Positions 20,142 to 29,290 of a stretch of DNA of 33,488 bases are shown piece after piece. A program made the translations under genes and the position numbers. Location of the stretch: NCBI GenBank assembly GCA_011763485.2, contig JAANSK020262604.1, forward strand, positions 1-33,488, written 5' to 3'. Below the pieces are notes generated by a model. The model was not told the origin of the DNA and made no database searches. It saw only the letters and a program-made list of their open reading frames with translations. This DNA comes from Isoetes engelmannii (lineage: Eukaryota; Streptophyta; Lycopodiopsida; Isoetales; Isoetaceae). How positions within the stretch are numbered: position 1 is the first letter of the stretch; each line of letters opens with the position of its first letter.

Positions 20142-21383
20142 TCAAGGCAAGAACGCCGAGACAAAGCGTCTCCCTTGGAGTGCCCCGGGCCGATACTTCA
20201 TCACAAAGTCTATACGTGACAACACTTGTGTGTGCCACCATGCCTGACGCCGGTTGAGAACTCGGGCAGACTGAAAAAAATCCAGGTTCTTGTGATCAGT
20301 GTAAATCGTGACCTTATGCGGGGATCCTTCCAAGAACCTCCTCCATTCCTCAAACCAGTCAACTATCGCCATCGGCTCCTTGTCATAGATGGGATAATTG
20401 ATCTCGGCAGCCTGGAACTTCCGGGAATGATAGGCAATCGGATGCAATTCATGGTCATCCCCCTCTTGTGACAGAATACCCCCGAGAGCAAAGTCGTATG
20501 CATCCGCTTCTACCACATACGGACGTGAAGGATCCGCATGGGCGAGGACTAGTGTCGAAGTAAAAGCATGTTTCAGGGTGACAAATGCCATCTCCGCTTC
20601 TACACTCCATTCAAAGGGCACATCCTTGGACGTGAGACGCATCAAGGGAAGGACAATCTCCGAGTAATCCTTGATGAAGCGGCGATAGAAGTTGGTGAAC
20701 CCCAGGAAGCACTGGATATCTTTAACTGAAGAGGGTGTTTCCCAGTCAAGCACTGTTCTGACCTTCTCTGGATCCATAGAAACACCGTGAGGAGTGATGC
20801 AATAACCCAGGAACTCCACATGATCTTGCTCAAACTGGCATTTCTCCAACTTGGCATATAGTCCATGTTCGCGCAGCTTCTAAAGAACCTTCCGGACATG
20901 TATTTCATGCTCTTCCAGGGTCGTCGAATATATCAGAATGTCATCCAGATAGATGATAACAAACAGGTCCAGGAACTCTCGGAAAACATCATTGGCCATG
21001 TGCTGGAAAACTGCTGGGGCATTGATCATGCCGAAAGGCATGACGGGGTACTCAAAATGACCATACCAGGTCCGGAAAGCTGTCTTCCATTCATCACCTT
21101 CTCTGATCCTGATAAGGTTATAGGCACCACGGAGATCAATCTTGGTGAAATACCGTGCACCTTGCAGCCGCTCAAGCAGTTCTTGAATCAGAGGCAGAGG
21201 GTACGGGTTGCGAACAGTGATCTTATTGAGCCCGCGGTAATCTACAACCAACCGCAAGGAACCATCTTTCTTGGAAACAAAGAAGATAGGTGTGTCCGCT
21301 GGTGACTGAGAATGCCGGATAAAGCCTGTTGCAAAATTCTCCTCAATGTAAGTGCGCAGGGTCTCCAACTCTGTTGGTGACAA
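20142..21383 (-). pseudogene. Chromovirus reverse transcriptase and RNase H (fossil part)
   Basis: RT motifs in order: [20 protein letters not shown] (near 21250-21300), [29 protein letters not shown] and IYLDDILIY (near 20940). The RNase H region follows, with VVEADAYDFALGGILSQ (near 20500) and IYTDHKNLDFF. This is a standard Ty3-group order. Broken. Confidence 0.9.
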
Positions 21384-21679
21384 GCCATAGATGGGGCCAT
21401 ATGGTGGGGTCGTCCCTGGCTGGAGATCAATGGGACAATCATATGGACGATGCTTAGAAGCTTGCTGGCTTTGACTTTGTCGAAGACGTCAGCGAAATCC
21501 TTGTACTGGTCGGGAAGAACTGGAACAGATGTTGCAGGAGTCGAACTGGTTGCCGAATGAACTTGAATTGCAAACGTCGAACTAGAATCTTGTCTTCCGG
21601 ATTGAACAAATTTCTGCAGGGAGATTGTCGAAATACGGAGCCAAGGACGTGAAGATGACTTGGAAAGATCGTCGTCGCG

Positions 21680-21950
21680 ATCCTGGTGAGCAAGAACAGG
21701 TACAGAAGCAAGAACCGGGACGAAAGCAGGAGCAGGAACAAAAATAGGAGCCAGAACAAGTGCAGGGGCAGACTTCAGAACAGGAACAGGAACAGGAACA
21801 GAGACTGGGATTTGCTTTGGAGCTGGAGCAGAGACTGGAATAGAAACTGGAGCAGGAGCAAGAACGGGAACATAATCAAGAGCGGGAATCGGAACTGGGG
21901 CAGAGTCGGGAACATGGACAGGAACTGGAACAGGGATTAGGACATGACAC
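21680..21950 (-). repeat. Pro/Val/Ala-rich linker between protease and RT
   Basis: About 90 codons consisting largely of PVPVPVPVHVP, APVPIPA, PVSVPVPVPVLKSAPA and similar. It is encoded by a degenerate 6-bp DNA repeat (GGAACAGGAACAGG on the plus strand). A disordered, proline-rich linker. Its length probably varies between copies. Confidence 0.75.
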
Positions 21951-22199
21951 GAAGCGGAAAAAGGAGCTGGATTGTGAACAGGAGCAAGATCAGGAGACCA
22001 TGAGACTCTACGGGGTGGAGATGACGAAACAGAGACAGGACTTGTCGGAGGATCAGAGTTGTCGAAACGAAATGATCTGGAACGCCAGTTAATCTGAGGG
22101 TTGTGTAGTTCAAGCCAAGACAGGCCCAAAACTACAGGTGCATGTGGGCTAGCAATGAGATTGAAGGAAATGCTACAAGATGCTCCGTCAAACAAAAGT

Positions 22200-22399
22200 C
22201 GAACAGGTGCGGTACATTCAGTGACTGCAACCGAGAAGATCTCACGTCCATCAACCACACCAACAGCACTAGGATGCTCAACCCTGCTTCTAGGAATGGC
22301 GTGCTTAAAAGCGAATGCACTATCCATAAAGCAAGCGTTGGCACCACTATCAAGATGCGCAGATGCCTCCAACTTCCTAGCCCCTGACTCCAACACCAC
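22200..22399 (-). pseudogene. Chromovirus aspartic protease (fossil part)
   Basis: ASAHLDSGANACFMDSAFA carries the retropepsin active-site triad as D-S-G. VVLGLSWLELHNPQINW further on is the conserved segment that follows protease in this group. Confidence 0.8.
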
Positions 22400-22493
22400 A
22401 GGAAAAACTCCTTGTTGACCTTGTCCGAGGGGATAAACCCCTCACTGCATCTGGGTGGAGCTTGAGGAATGACGGTCAGCCAGCGAGAGACTC

Positions 22494-23265
22494 CTACTCG
22501 GACCGACCCCTGAAGTTTTCCGACTGACTTGGGCGCTTGACTGGGCACCCACGAACCATGTGACCAGCCCCACCACAAAAGAGGCAGAGATTGGCCTCCC
22601 TTTTGTGCTGCTTCTCAGCTTCCGACAAGGGTCCTCGAACTGCCCGATCAATCTGGATAGGCACCGGTCCTTCTGGCCTAGACAGCGGTGTAGAAACTGT
22701 TGTGGCTACTGGAGTGTGTGAAGCTGGGGGCACATATTGACTCCGCTTTTCTTGCCTGCGCTCGAACAAGCGGTTGTCACATCGGACCGCAAACTTGATA
22801 GCTTCCCCTAGACTCTGTGGATCCTCCATACTCAGCAACATATCCAGGACATCTTCTCGCACCCCTTCGAAAACAGTCTCGAAGGGCAACATCATCCCAG
22901 GCGTTGTCGATTGCAATCTGCTGGAACTCTGATGTATAAACTGAGGCTAGACGTGAACCTTGCCTGAGGTTACTGAGCTTAGTAACTGTTGTCCGTTGGC
23001 GGTTTGTATCTCCAAAACAAGCCTCAAGCTCTGCCGTGAACGTGGTGAAATCCTGCAACTCCGGGGCTTGCTTCTCTAGCAAAGGTGCAAACCAGCTGAG
23101 GGTTGGTCCCGAAAGGAGGAAACCGATTAGCCCAACCTGCTCCCAATCTGTGGGATATCTGTGCGAATGGAGTTGAATAACAAGCCAAATCTGATTCAAT
23201 AATCCCCGAAGCTTGGACCGGGTACCATCAAATTTCTCCAGCAAACGGATTTTTGGCTCTGACAA
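22494..23265 (-). pseudogene. Chromovirus gag with zinc knuckle (fossil part)
   Basis: The capsid-like part has EKFDGTRSKLRGLLNQIWL, PTDWEQVGLIGFLLSGPTLS and TSEFQQIAIDNAWDDVALRD. DPQSLGEAIKFAVRCDNRLF and a CCHC knuckle CLFCGGAGHMVRGC (near 22548-22590) follow. The arrangement and wording closely recall sushi/Tcn1-type gags (relatives of vertebrate PEG10/RTL). It also fits the chromodomain integrase at the other end. Broken. Confidence 0.85.
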
Positions 23266-23754
23266 CTTCCTTCCAGAGCTAGAGGTTGACTCATTGGAAG
23301 TTAGCCGCTCCCTAAGCTCTTGGTTATCTTGCTGTAGCTGCTGACAAATCTGAACAAGCTATTGCAGCTGTTGTGCATATGATGAAATTTCCCCCATGAG
23401 GACTAGCTATATCAAAGAACTGCTTAAGGGAATCGCCCTGGCGATCTATCAGAGCAAGACTGAGCCAAAATTTTAAGAGGGCAAGCTTAGAAGGATCGCC
23501 TTGGCGATCTGGCTGAGCTGAGTTGAGCAAAAAAAAAAAAAACCCCCAAACTGCTAAAGAGGATTGCGACCGCAATCCAACAAAGCAAGAAACTAAAAAT
23601 TCTTCACCCAAACATGCCTAACAGGATCGCCACCGCGATCCTGAGGAGCAGAACAATACAAAAGAAAACACCTACTTGGTCTGATCCGTCACAGGTGTGG
23701 ACTTCCCAAGTTGATCCACGGACGAGCTCCGAGCCGACCCGAACTGGTAATGGG
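23266..23754 (-). other. Chromovirus 5' leader
   Basis: The untranslated leader between the priming site and gag. On the plus strand it carries recurring GGATCGCC-type octamers (GAATCGCCCTGGCGATC, GGATCGCCTTGGCGATC, GGATCGCCACCGCGATCC), each an imperfect GATCGC/GCGATC dyad, spaced about 70 bp. Packaging or structural signals are possible. Confidence 0.5.
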
Positions 23755-23766
23755 ATTCCGGTTCAA
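23755..23766 (-). promoter_or_regulatory. Self-priming site of the chromovirus
   Basis: Two bases inside the 5' LTR, the minus strand reads TTGAACCGGAAT. This is the exact complement of ATTCCGGTTCAA in the same LTR (23977-23988), which starts about 25 nt after the TATA box and so lies at the predicted RNA 5' end. It does not begin TGG, as a tRNA-primed site would. This is the Tf1/sushi type of self-priming. Confidence 0.7.
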
Positions 23767-23768
23767 AC

Positions 23769-24134
23769 TGTCATGAACCTAACCGAAATACACGGGTCTA
23801 AAATACACGAAAACTAACAGAAATACAAAGGTGAACGCCAAGATCTGGCAAGAATTTTATTATACAAGAGGTCAAGAATACAATGGTCCGAAGGCGCTCA
23901 AGAGTACAGAGCAGGAATACAAGCCCGAAGGCGCTCAGGAAAACAGGACAGGCGCTAAGAGGGTCAAAGACTGGCGTTGAACCGGAATAGCGCGTCTCGA
24001 AAGAGGCTCTGCTATATATACCCACATCATCGGTCGAGATCGTGCCGCCCCAACGGCCGAGATGGTGCAAGGTGTCGTCCATGCATGCTGCCCGTGTGAC
24101 GACCGTATTGGTCAATATTCGTATGGTCGTCACA
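23769..24134 (-). repeat. 5' LTR of the chromovirus
   Basis: 366 bp, with TATATATA at 24014-24021 and the likely start of R at about 23988. The flank GCAGC (24135-24139) is the near-match of the target duplication at 17881. Confidence 0.9.
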
Positions 24135-24178
24135 GCAGCAAAAGAGGCAAGCACCAGAAGAAACAACAAAAGCTTATC

Positions 24179-24571
24179 TGATATGGTTTGGGGCCCATGG
24201 GAGACCACTCGAGAGGATCTTGGGGAGGCGACACCTAATTATCACATATAGAGGGTCAAACCTCAACATCTAGATGATTTTGCCCAGTTGGTTGGGGCGC
24301 GATAATTAAGGTGTCGTATCAATTGGTATCAGAGCCGAGTCTCGAGTTCAAGTCTCCATGGGAGCGTCCCAGTTGATAAATTGCCTCATGGGCGAATGCT
24401 GTAAGTCCTATCCGAGGAGGAGAGGAATTGATATGGTTTGGGGCCCATGGGAGACCACTCGAGAGGATCTTGGGGAGGCGGCACCTAATTATCACATATA
24501 GAGGGTCAAACCTCAACGTCTAGACGCTTTTGCCCAGTTGGTTGGGGCGCGATAATTAAGGTGTCGTATCA
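24179..24571 (+). mobile_element. TRIM (miniature LTR retrotransposon), looks whole
   Basis: 143-bp LTRs at 24179-24321 and 24429-24571 run TGATATGG...CGTATCA. A perfect 5-bp target duplication TTATC flanks them (24174-24178 and 24572-24576). The primer site TGGTATCAGAGC (24324-24335) matches the 3' end of initiator Met-tRNA. The 107-bp interior ends in the polypurine tract GAGGAGGAGAGGAAT. No coding capacity, as is usual for TRIMs. The LTRs differ at 4 of 143 sites (about 3%), so it is younger than the chromovirus. It sits in the outer Ty3-type remnant just beyond the chromovirus. Confidence 0.93.
24229..24316 (+). promoter_or_regulatory. Hairpin and A-box in the TRIM LTR
   Basis: CGACACCTAATTATC (24229-24243) pairs with GATAATTAAGGTGTCG (24301-24316), closing an 88-nt stem-loop. 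Inside are a perfect palindrome CATCTAGATG (24267-24276) and a tRNA A-box-like TTGCCCAGTTGG (24280-24291). A B-box-like GAGTTCAAGTC follows at 24344-24354 in the interior. The second LTR keeps the stem and palindrome (24479-24493, 24517-24526, 24551-24566). Confidence 0.55.
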
Positions 24572-24576
24572 TTATC

Positions 24577-24895
24577 ATTGAGGAACCTGCACCCTCTGCA
24601 AGCCAAGAAGAAGGAGAAAGAGGAAGAGGAAGAGGAAGAGAGGAGTACCACTCGGTCTCCTCGATACATGCTAGTCAAGCTCAACACCACGAGCACACAG
24701 ATGAACACCGACTGCTAGCAGAACTCCAACGCCAAGCCCATAGACCCGATCAGGCGCAACCAAAACCAGTGCAGCCGGAGCACTATGTTATTGTGCAGAA
24801 CTCTGAGGCCACGCAAACCCCTCTATTACCAAAGGTGGCTGTACAACAATTGTTCCTGCATGGGCGTTTTTGGTTCAATCAGCTAGAACAGTAGT
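24577..24895 (+). pseudogene. Outer Ty3-type element remnant, continued
   Basis: Coding-like sequence, GAAGAGGAA-rich then Gln/His-rich, which appears to continue the outer element interrupted at 17886. Fossil, with several breaks. Domain not recognised. Confidence 0.4.
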
Positions 24896-25157
24896 GGGTG
24901 TTTTTTTGCTAGTGGTATACAAAAAAATGAAACTCAAGCACTAAATCAGCACCTTCATAGTTTACATGTGTGATCCGTAATCACATTGCCAATATGCTCA
25001 TTATGTCGCACATATATAAAGAACATCCCAATATTTTTTGAAGGGCAATGAAGGGCAAGGGAAGGGCAATAAAGGGCAGCTTGAAGGGCAATCAACACTA
25101 AACCAGCACATGTGTCACGACATGCTAAAGTGTGTACCACTAGTAAAAAAAGACCCC
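24896..25157. mobile_element. TIR element (MITE-like) of 262 bp
   Basis: Terminal inverted repeats of 26 bp (24896-24921 and 25131-25157) match at about 23 positions; the core is CTAGTGGTA after a T7 run. AGT lies on both flanks, perhaps a 3-bp target duplication. The interior holds about five copies of GAAGGGCAAT at 25041-25092. Superfamily not assigned. Confidence 0.55.
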
Positions 25158-26610
25158 AGTGGGCTCTTCAACAAATAAGAAATCAAGAGCTGGAGCAAAA
25201 CACAACGGATCTGGAATGGGCCAAACAAAAGGTTATGGAGCTCAAGCATGAGCCTTACAATATAAAGGTTGACCGGGATGCGCAAGATGAAAAGCTAAAG
25301 AAACAATCTCATGGTCTATGAAGCGCAAATTTTGGAGCTGAAGACACAAAAGGCTGCAGCAGAGGAGGACGCCATACAACAGAAGAATGCTCAAGTCCCT
25401 CTGCAGGAGCAAATTTCGAAACTAACCTCTCAACCGGCTGCTGTAAAAGCCAAGTTAGCAAATGACACTACCTCCTATGATGCGCAAATTTTGGCATTCC
25501 AGAAGACTATGGAGTTGGAGCGTGCCCAGGCGTACCTCCAATAACTAGAGATGGGCTAAAATTTGCTGACACCAGAACCCCAGAGGGGACTATGGCAGGC
25601 AGTATCGGTCACAGGGTTTATCCCCTATAACTGCTGGGTCAGTTTGAAGGAAAAGTACAAATTGTCGGAGCTGGACCACATTGACAACCTGCGAATTGCA
25701 CATCTTCAGTCCCACACCACTGCCAAAGCGACACGGTATGCATCTCTTTGGGGGGGGAGCTCCTTTCTTCACGTCAATGATGGCTACTGGTGGGCACCAT
25801 TCATCAGCCATCCTCATATTCATCATACCTGGACTAAGATGGCCACAAAAGATAAGGGAGGACCACCACTTTGATCCCAGATTTGTTCGTTGCCACAGAT
25901 GGACAAAAGATCAAGGCGTGGGCACATATACAGAAACTGGATCTACATCCCAAATAAGTTTGGCTTGGCAATACTCGATGACAGTCTTCAAGCCCTCCAA
26001 CACTTTGCTGATCATGCCACGCATACGACGTTAGACCCGTCTTCTTCCGACGAGGTGGGGGTTCGAGAGTGCCCCCCATTGTCTCGTCAGCCGTGACCGC
26101 CTGTCACACGAGTACCCCAGCCTTGCAGAGGAAAGGATCACCTCCGGAGAGCAAGCAGACGACCCGCAGGGGGGAGCAGAATCGAATACGAACGGGACGA
26201 AGGTGATGACCACGAGGAGGCTGCCGAGCAGCGTTAGGGGGACGGTGGAAAATGCTTATGCTGGGCAAGAAATACAACATCTACCACTTTAATCCTAATG
26301 CCGGCCTCATCAAATATGGGATTGAGGATCTCCTTCTCAGTAGATGCAGGGATGTGCCCACACTGGTTCCCAAGCTTCTTGAAGAGATGACCCGGAACCA
26401 TTTTCTCATCGGTACCAACACAGATATTGCTCAGGTAACTCTACCAGCTGACAAGACAAGGGATGCACAATATGAGAACTATCGCAAGAAGAAGGTCCAT
26501 TCACACACAGAATCCAAACATGCGGAGCGCCTCTCTGAGAACACTTGGCCCCCTCTAGAAGATGTCCCCCTTCTCCTCAGGATCCTCAATTTTGAATCTT
26601 CCGGGGGTGG
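25158..26610 (+). pseudogene. Outer Ty3-type element, 3' coding remnant
   Basis: Fossil coding region. The first part (about 25160-25545) would be a coiled coil rich in Gln/Lys/Glu/Ala (EAQILELKTQKAAAEEDAIQ). A frame at 26252-26677 opens MLMLGKKYNIYHFNPNAGLI, and I do not recognise it. It lies directly before a purine tract (CCGGGGGTGG) and the putative LTR. The position is that of an extra ORF after integrase, as in Athila-like elements, but no envelope hallmark is seen. Several breaks. Confidence 0.4.
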
Positions 26611-27230
26611 TGTTAACATTGACCCTGGGTCAATGTTATACAAATACCCAAGTGTTGGATCTTCATCTGGAAAGTAGCAGGACTGATCATGGCATGGGAT
26701 GCAGCACGCAGCGTAACACGACAATACAAATGGATGATCCCACGACCACATGCACGACACGAATACGGTCACGACCACGCACACGACACGATCGTGGATA
26801 CAATATTGAGCACGCTCACGATCACGATTTTGGGCACAATTCTAGGTACGATCACGAACATAGCGGATCCCACAATCAAGTACAGAAATATTCCACAATC
26901 ATTTCACTGAGTGGGATCCCAATTCTGATGCCGATTTTCCCAGTACAGATTCTTCAGCATCTTCAAGCACGGGATTGCTCCATCATCAGGTGACGCCCCT
27001 GCCCTTTATAAAAGGATCTGCTCCAGAATGAAGAAGAGTCCGGAAATCTGATTGAGCCTTGAGTTGCCTATAGTCTTTTGGTCCACTTCGAGTTATCTCT
27101 TGTATTGTGCCTCCTTTATGTTTTCTTCTGTGATCAATGTATTAATTGATGCCTATTTGAACAAAGTTCATTACCTTCTTTTGGGTTGATTGAGTTGTTC
27201 AAAATTATTGAGTGTTCAATGAGTTTGCCT
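26611..27230 (+). repeat. Putative LTR of the outer Ty3-type element
   Basis: Begins TGTTAACATTGACCC right after the purine tract CCGGGGGTGG. It holds a CACGA-rich array (about 26740-26880), then a TATA box (TTTATAAAAGG, near 27005) and a T-rich downstream part. The right end is not defined, and no matching partner LTR was found, though 16230-16950 has the same plan. Confidence 0.5.
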
Positions 27231-28329
27231 AAGTGTTTATAATATCAATAATCATCCACATTAAGAAATTAACACCTCTAAAGGACCATTGTAGACCATG
27301 GTCTGCATAACTAATATACTCAGTGATGTTGTTCAACTCAATCACAAAATGTTTATCATCTGTTGAGTATAAATACTGCACAAATAAAAGCAAACATGGG
27401 GACACAATCCTAAAATTGTGCAAACATGCACATAATATATTTAAGTCCTCGGAAATGCAAACAAACATGGGAGCACAATCTTAAATTGTGCAGACATGCA
27501 CATCTCACATATTTAAGTCATTATATACAGAAGCAAAGGAAAACGTACTCAAACAAAATACATCACAATTTAGATGATATAGTCTTTCGGTTCCGCCATC
27601 TACGCTGTGATTTCTTCATGCTAATTGTACAACTGGCCCAACACGTTCATACCCATAATCAAGCTCAGAAGGATCCGGTAGGCACATGCTGAATTTCATC
27701 CTACCAAATGGTCAAGAAACAATTGCATCAAAATCTGCTTAAAGTTTTTTTAAGCAATATGAAAATTTGTTAAACAGCAATATGGGCTCACCAAACCCCT
27801 GTGAACATTGTTTCATACATGGCAAAAGAAGTTGTGATGAAAGCTAACATATGATCGTGGACCTCTTGGTGCATCTGATGACAGAGAACCATTCAAATAA
27901 CCATAATCTCAAAAACCTTGATGCAATAAAGGCCTAAGCAATCATAGACAAAGGAGTTCTGCTCCTTACTCAAGGAGTTGTTGCACGGTTAGTGCCAAAC
28001 CAAAGCTACACTAATCAGCAAAGTTAGCCATTCATACGAGTGATCTAGATACTAGAAACATCTTTGAGTCATGGTTTTGTAGAGGATATCCATTTGAATT
28101 GAATATGAGCTGCAATAATCTGGAAATTATACTTTAGTCTCTCGTGGAGTCTTATGAATAGAATTACATATCTACTTAGATCTAAACTAACTTAATCAAT
28201 GCTTTTCATGTTCCTGTGTAGTACACGAACCATGAATGTCTAAGTAGTATCCTGCGAAAACAAGTCAGAACCACAAAATAGATGACCTGCGCAAGGGCGA
28301 AACAGAGAGGGCGTCTTCGTGCAAAATCA
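27231..28329. other. No gene seen, one tandem duplication
   Basis: AT-rich DNA. A 71-bp duplication at 27391-27520 repeats CAAACATGGGRRCACAATC through ATTTAAGTC. Otherwise nothing recognisable. Confidence 0.5.
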
Positions 28330-28526
28330 TTACAGTAACCTCGAGAAAGTTCTTCGTTTCTTCTTTGACAATCCGGAGCTTTTTAGTAGCAAAGTCTAAA
28401 ACAAATACATTTCAGTTATAAGATCTGACATGTCGTAAGAAAATGTGTATTCGATCTTACCTGGGAGTTTAGATTTTTGAAATAAACTGGATAATTACAG
28501 TGTCTAGCAAACAGAGAAATGGGCAT
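28330..28526 (-). CDS. Candidate 43-residue spliced micro-ORF
   Basis: Exon 1 (28461-28526) begins MPISLFARHCNYPVYFKNLN. Exon 2 (28330-28395) continues TLLLKSSGLSKKKRRTFSRL and stops. The donor is CCCAG|GTAAGAT, the acceptor TTTGTTTTAG|ACT, and a TATA box TATAAAAG lies at 28551-28558 on the same strand. The short basic peptide has an NLS-like KKKRR. The 5' UTR would be only a few bases, which argues against this start. It may instead be the 5' part of an eroded gene, or chance. It is oriented away from the P450 gene. Confidence 0.2.
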
Positions 28527-28678
28527 TGGCGTTAGATGGACGGATCTAAGCTTTTATACACAAGGAAGCCATTTTTTATGCTTCTCGACCAAGGCCTGGA
28601 ATATTCAATGGTCTATTCTAGTTACTGGGTTTCCTCAAGTTTAATATTTTCAAGACATAAGGAAGGAACGAAGGAAAC

Positions 28679-28793
28679 AACTGTAAACCGACAAAACAGA
28701 ACTTTGAAGCATTAGTTTATGGATATTAGCCACCGTTCAACTGTAACCGGACAAAACAGAACCTTTGAAACATTAGTTTATCGGTAAATCAAA
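28679..28793. repeat. 60-bp tandem duplication
   Basis: AACTGTAAACCGACAAAACA (28679) and AACTGTAACCGGACAAAACA (28739) each lead into GAAGCATTAGTTTAT or GAAACATTAGTTTAT. Confidence 0.85.
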
Positions 28794-28882
28794 ACTTCTA
28801 ATCAAATAATTAAATGCTATGGCGTTAACCAACTTCTAGTCAAATGCTTTCACGTCTAGCCATTTTATGTGGAGGCTACATA

Positions 28883-28883
<1 letters not shown>

Positions 28884-28915
<32 letters not shown>

Positions 28916-29010
28916 ACGACAATTTATATTAACTGGAAAACTAGTACAATGGGACGTCAAGATTGGTGGAGGTAGCACCAAACCTCATCCCTAGATCAAT
29001 CAAAGTTTTG
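28884..29010 (-). mobile_element. Poly(A)-tailed retroposon 3' end
   Basis: A 28-nt T run (28884-28911) adjoins AAGAACGACAATTTATATTA. On the minus strand this is a 3' UTR ending in a poly(A) tail, as in plant L1-type LINEs or SINEs. No coding part or target duplication identified. Its tail differs from the microsatellite-tailed family elsewhere in the window. Confidence 0.5.
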
Positions 29011-29207
29011 CTATGTAGATACACGACTTATTTTGCCACCTATGAGTCAAAAGATGTTTCTTGATTCTATGGATTTGTCCTGAGGATCACCATATCACAA
29101 TGTAACACACATCAAGTACAGATTTCAAGAATATGACGACACCATACGATAGAACATGCTAAATGCATATACGTATTTTCTACCATCTGAAAGTTCCATC
29201 CATAGCA

Positions 29208-29215
29208 TATAAATA
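29208..29215 (+). promoter_or_regulatory. TATA box of the P450 gene
   Basis: TATAAATA, 76 bp before the ATG, set in the palindrome GCATATAAATATGC. The spacing fits a short 5' UTR. Confidence 0.65.
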
Positions 29216-29290
29216 TGCTTGTTGATGCACTTGTAAGATATCTCTTGGGCGCAATTAAGCATATTACACATCTCTTCGTGTTATAATATC

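Larger units (their letters stand above)
17886..24134 (-). mobile_element. Chromovirus (Ty3/gypsy, Tcn1/sushi-like), full length but broken
   Basis: An LTR element of 6.2 kb on the minus strand, with two LTRs (17886-18254 and 23769-24134) running TG...CA. GCAGT and GCAGC flank it at the outer ends, a near-matching 5-bp target duplication. Order: 5' LTR, self-priming site, gag with zinc knuckle, protease, Pro/Val linker, reverse transcriptase, RNase H, integrase, chromodomain, polypurine tract (AGGAGGGGGATGG), 3' LTR. The LTRs differ at roughly 5% of sites, mostly transitions, so it is moderately old. It is a broken fossil with several frame breaks and carries a MITE at 19779-20036. Confidence 0.9.

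Noticed and set aside
24179-24571. Solo LTRs or a SINE pair
   Set aside because: The TG...CA ends, the initiator-tRNA primer site, the polypurine tract and the outer TTATC duplication show a complete TRIM.
28884-29040. Target duplication CTACATAG around the poly(T) retroposon
   Set aside because: The right-hand match, CTATGTAG near 29010, is inverted rather than direct.
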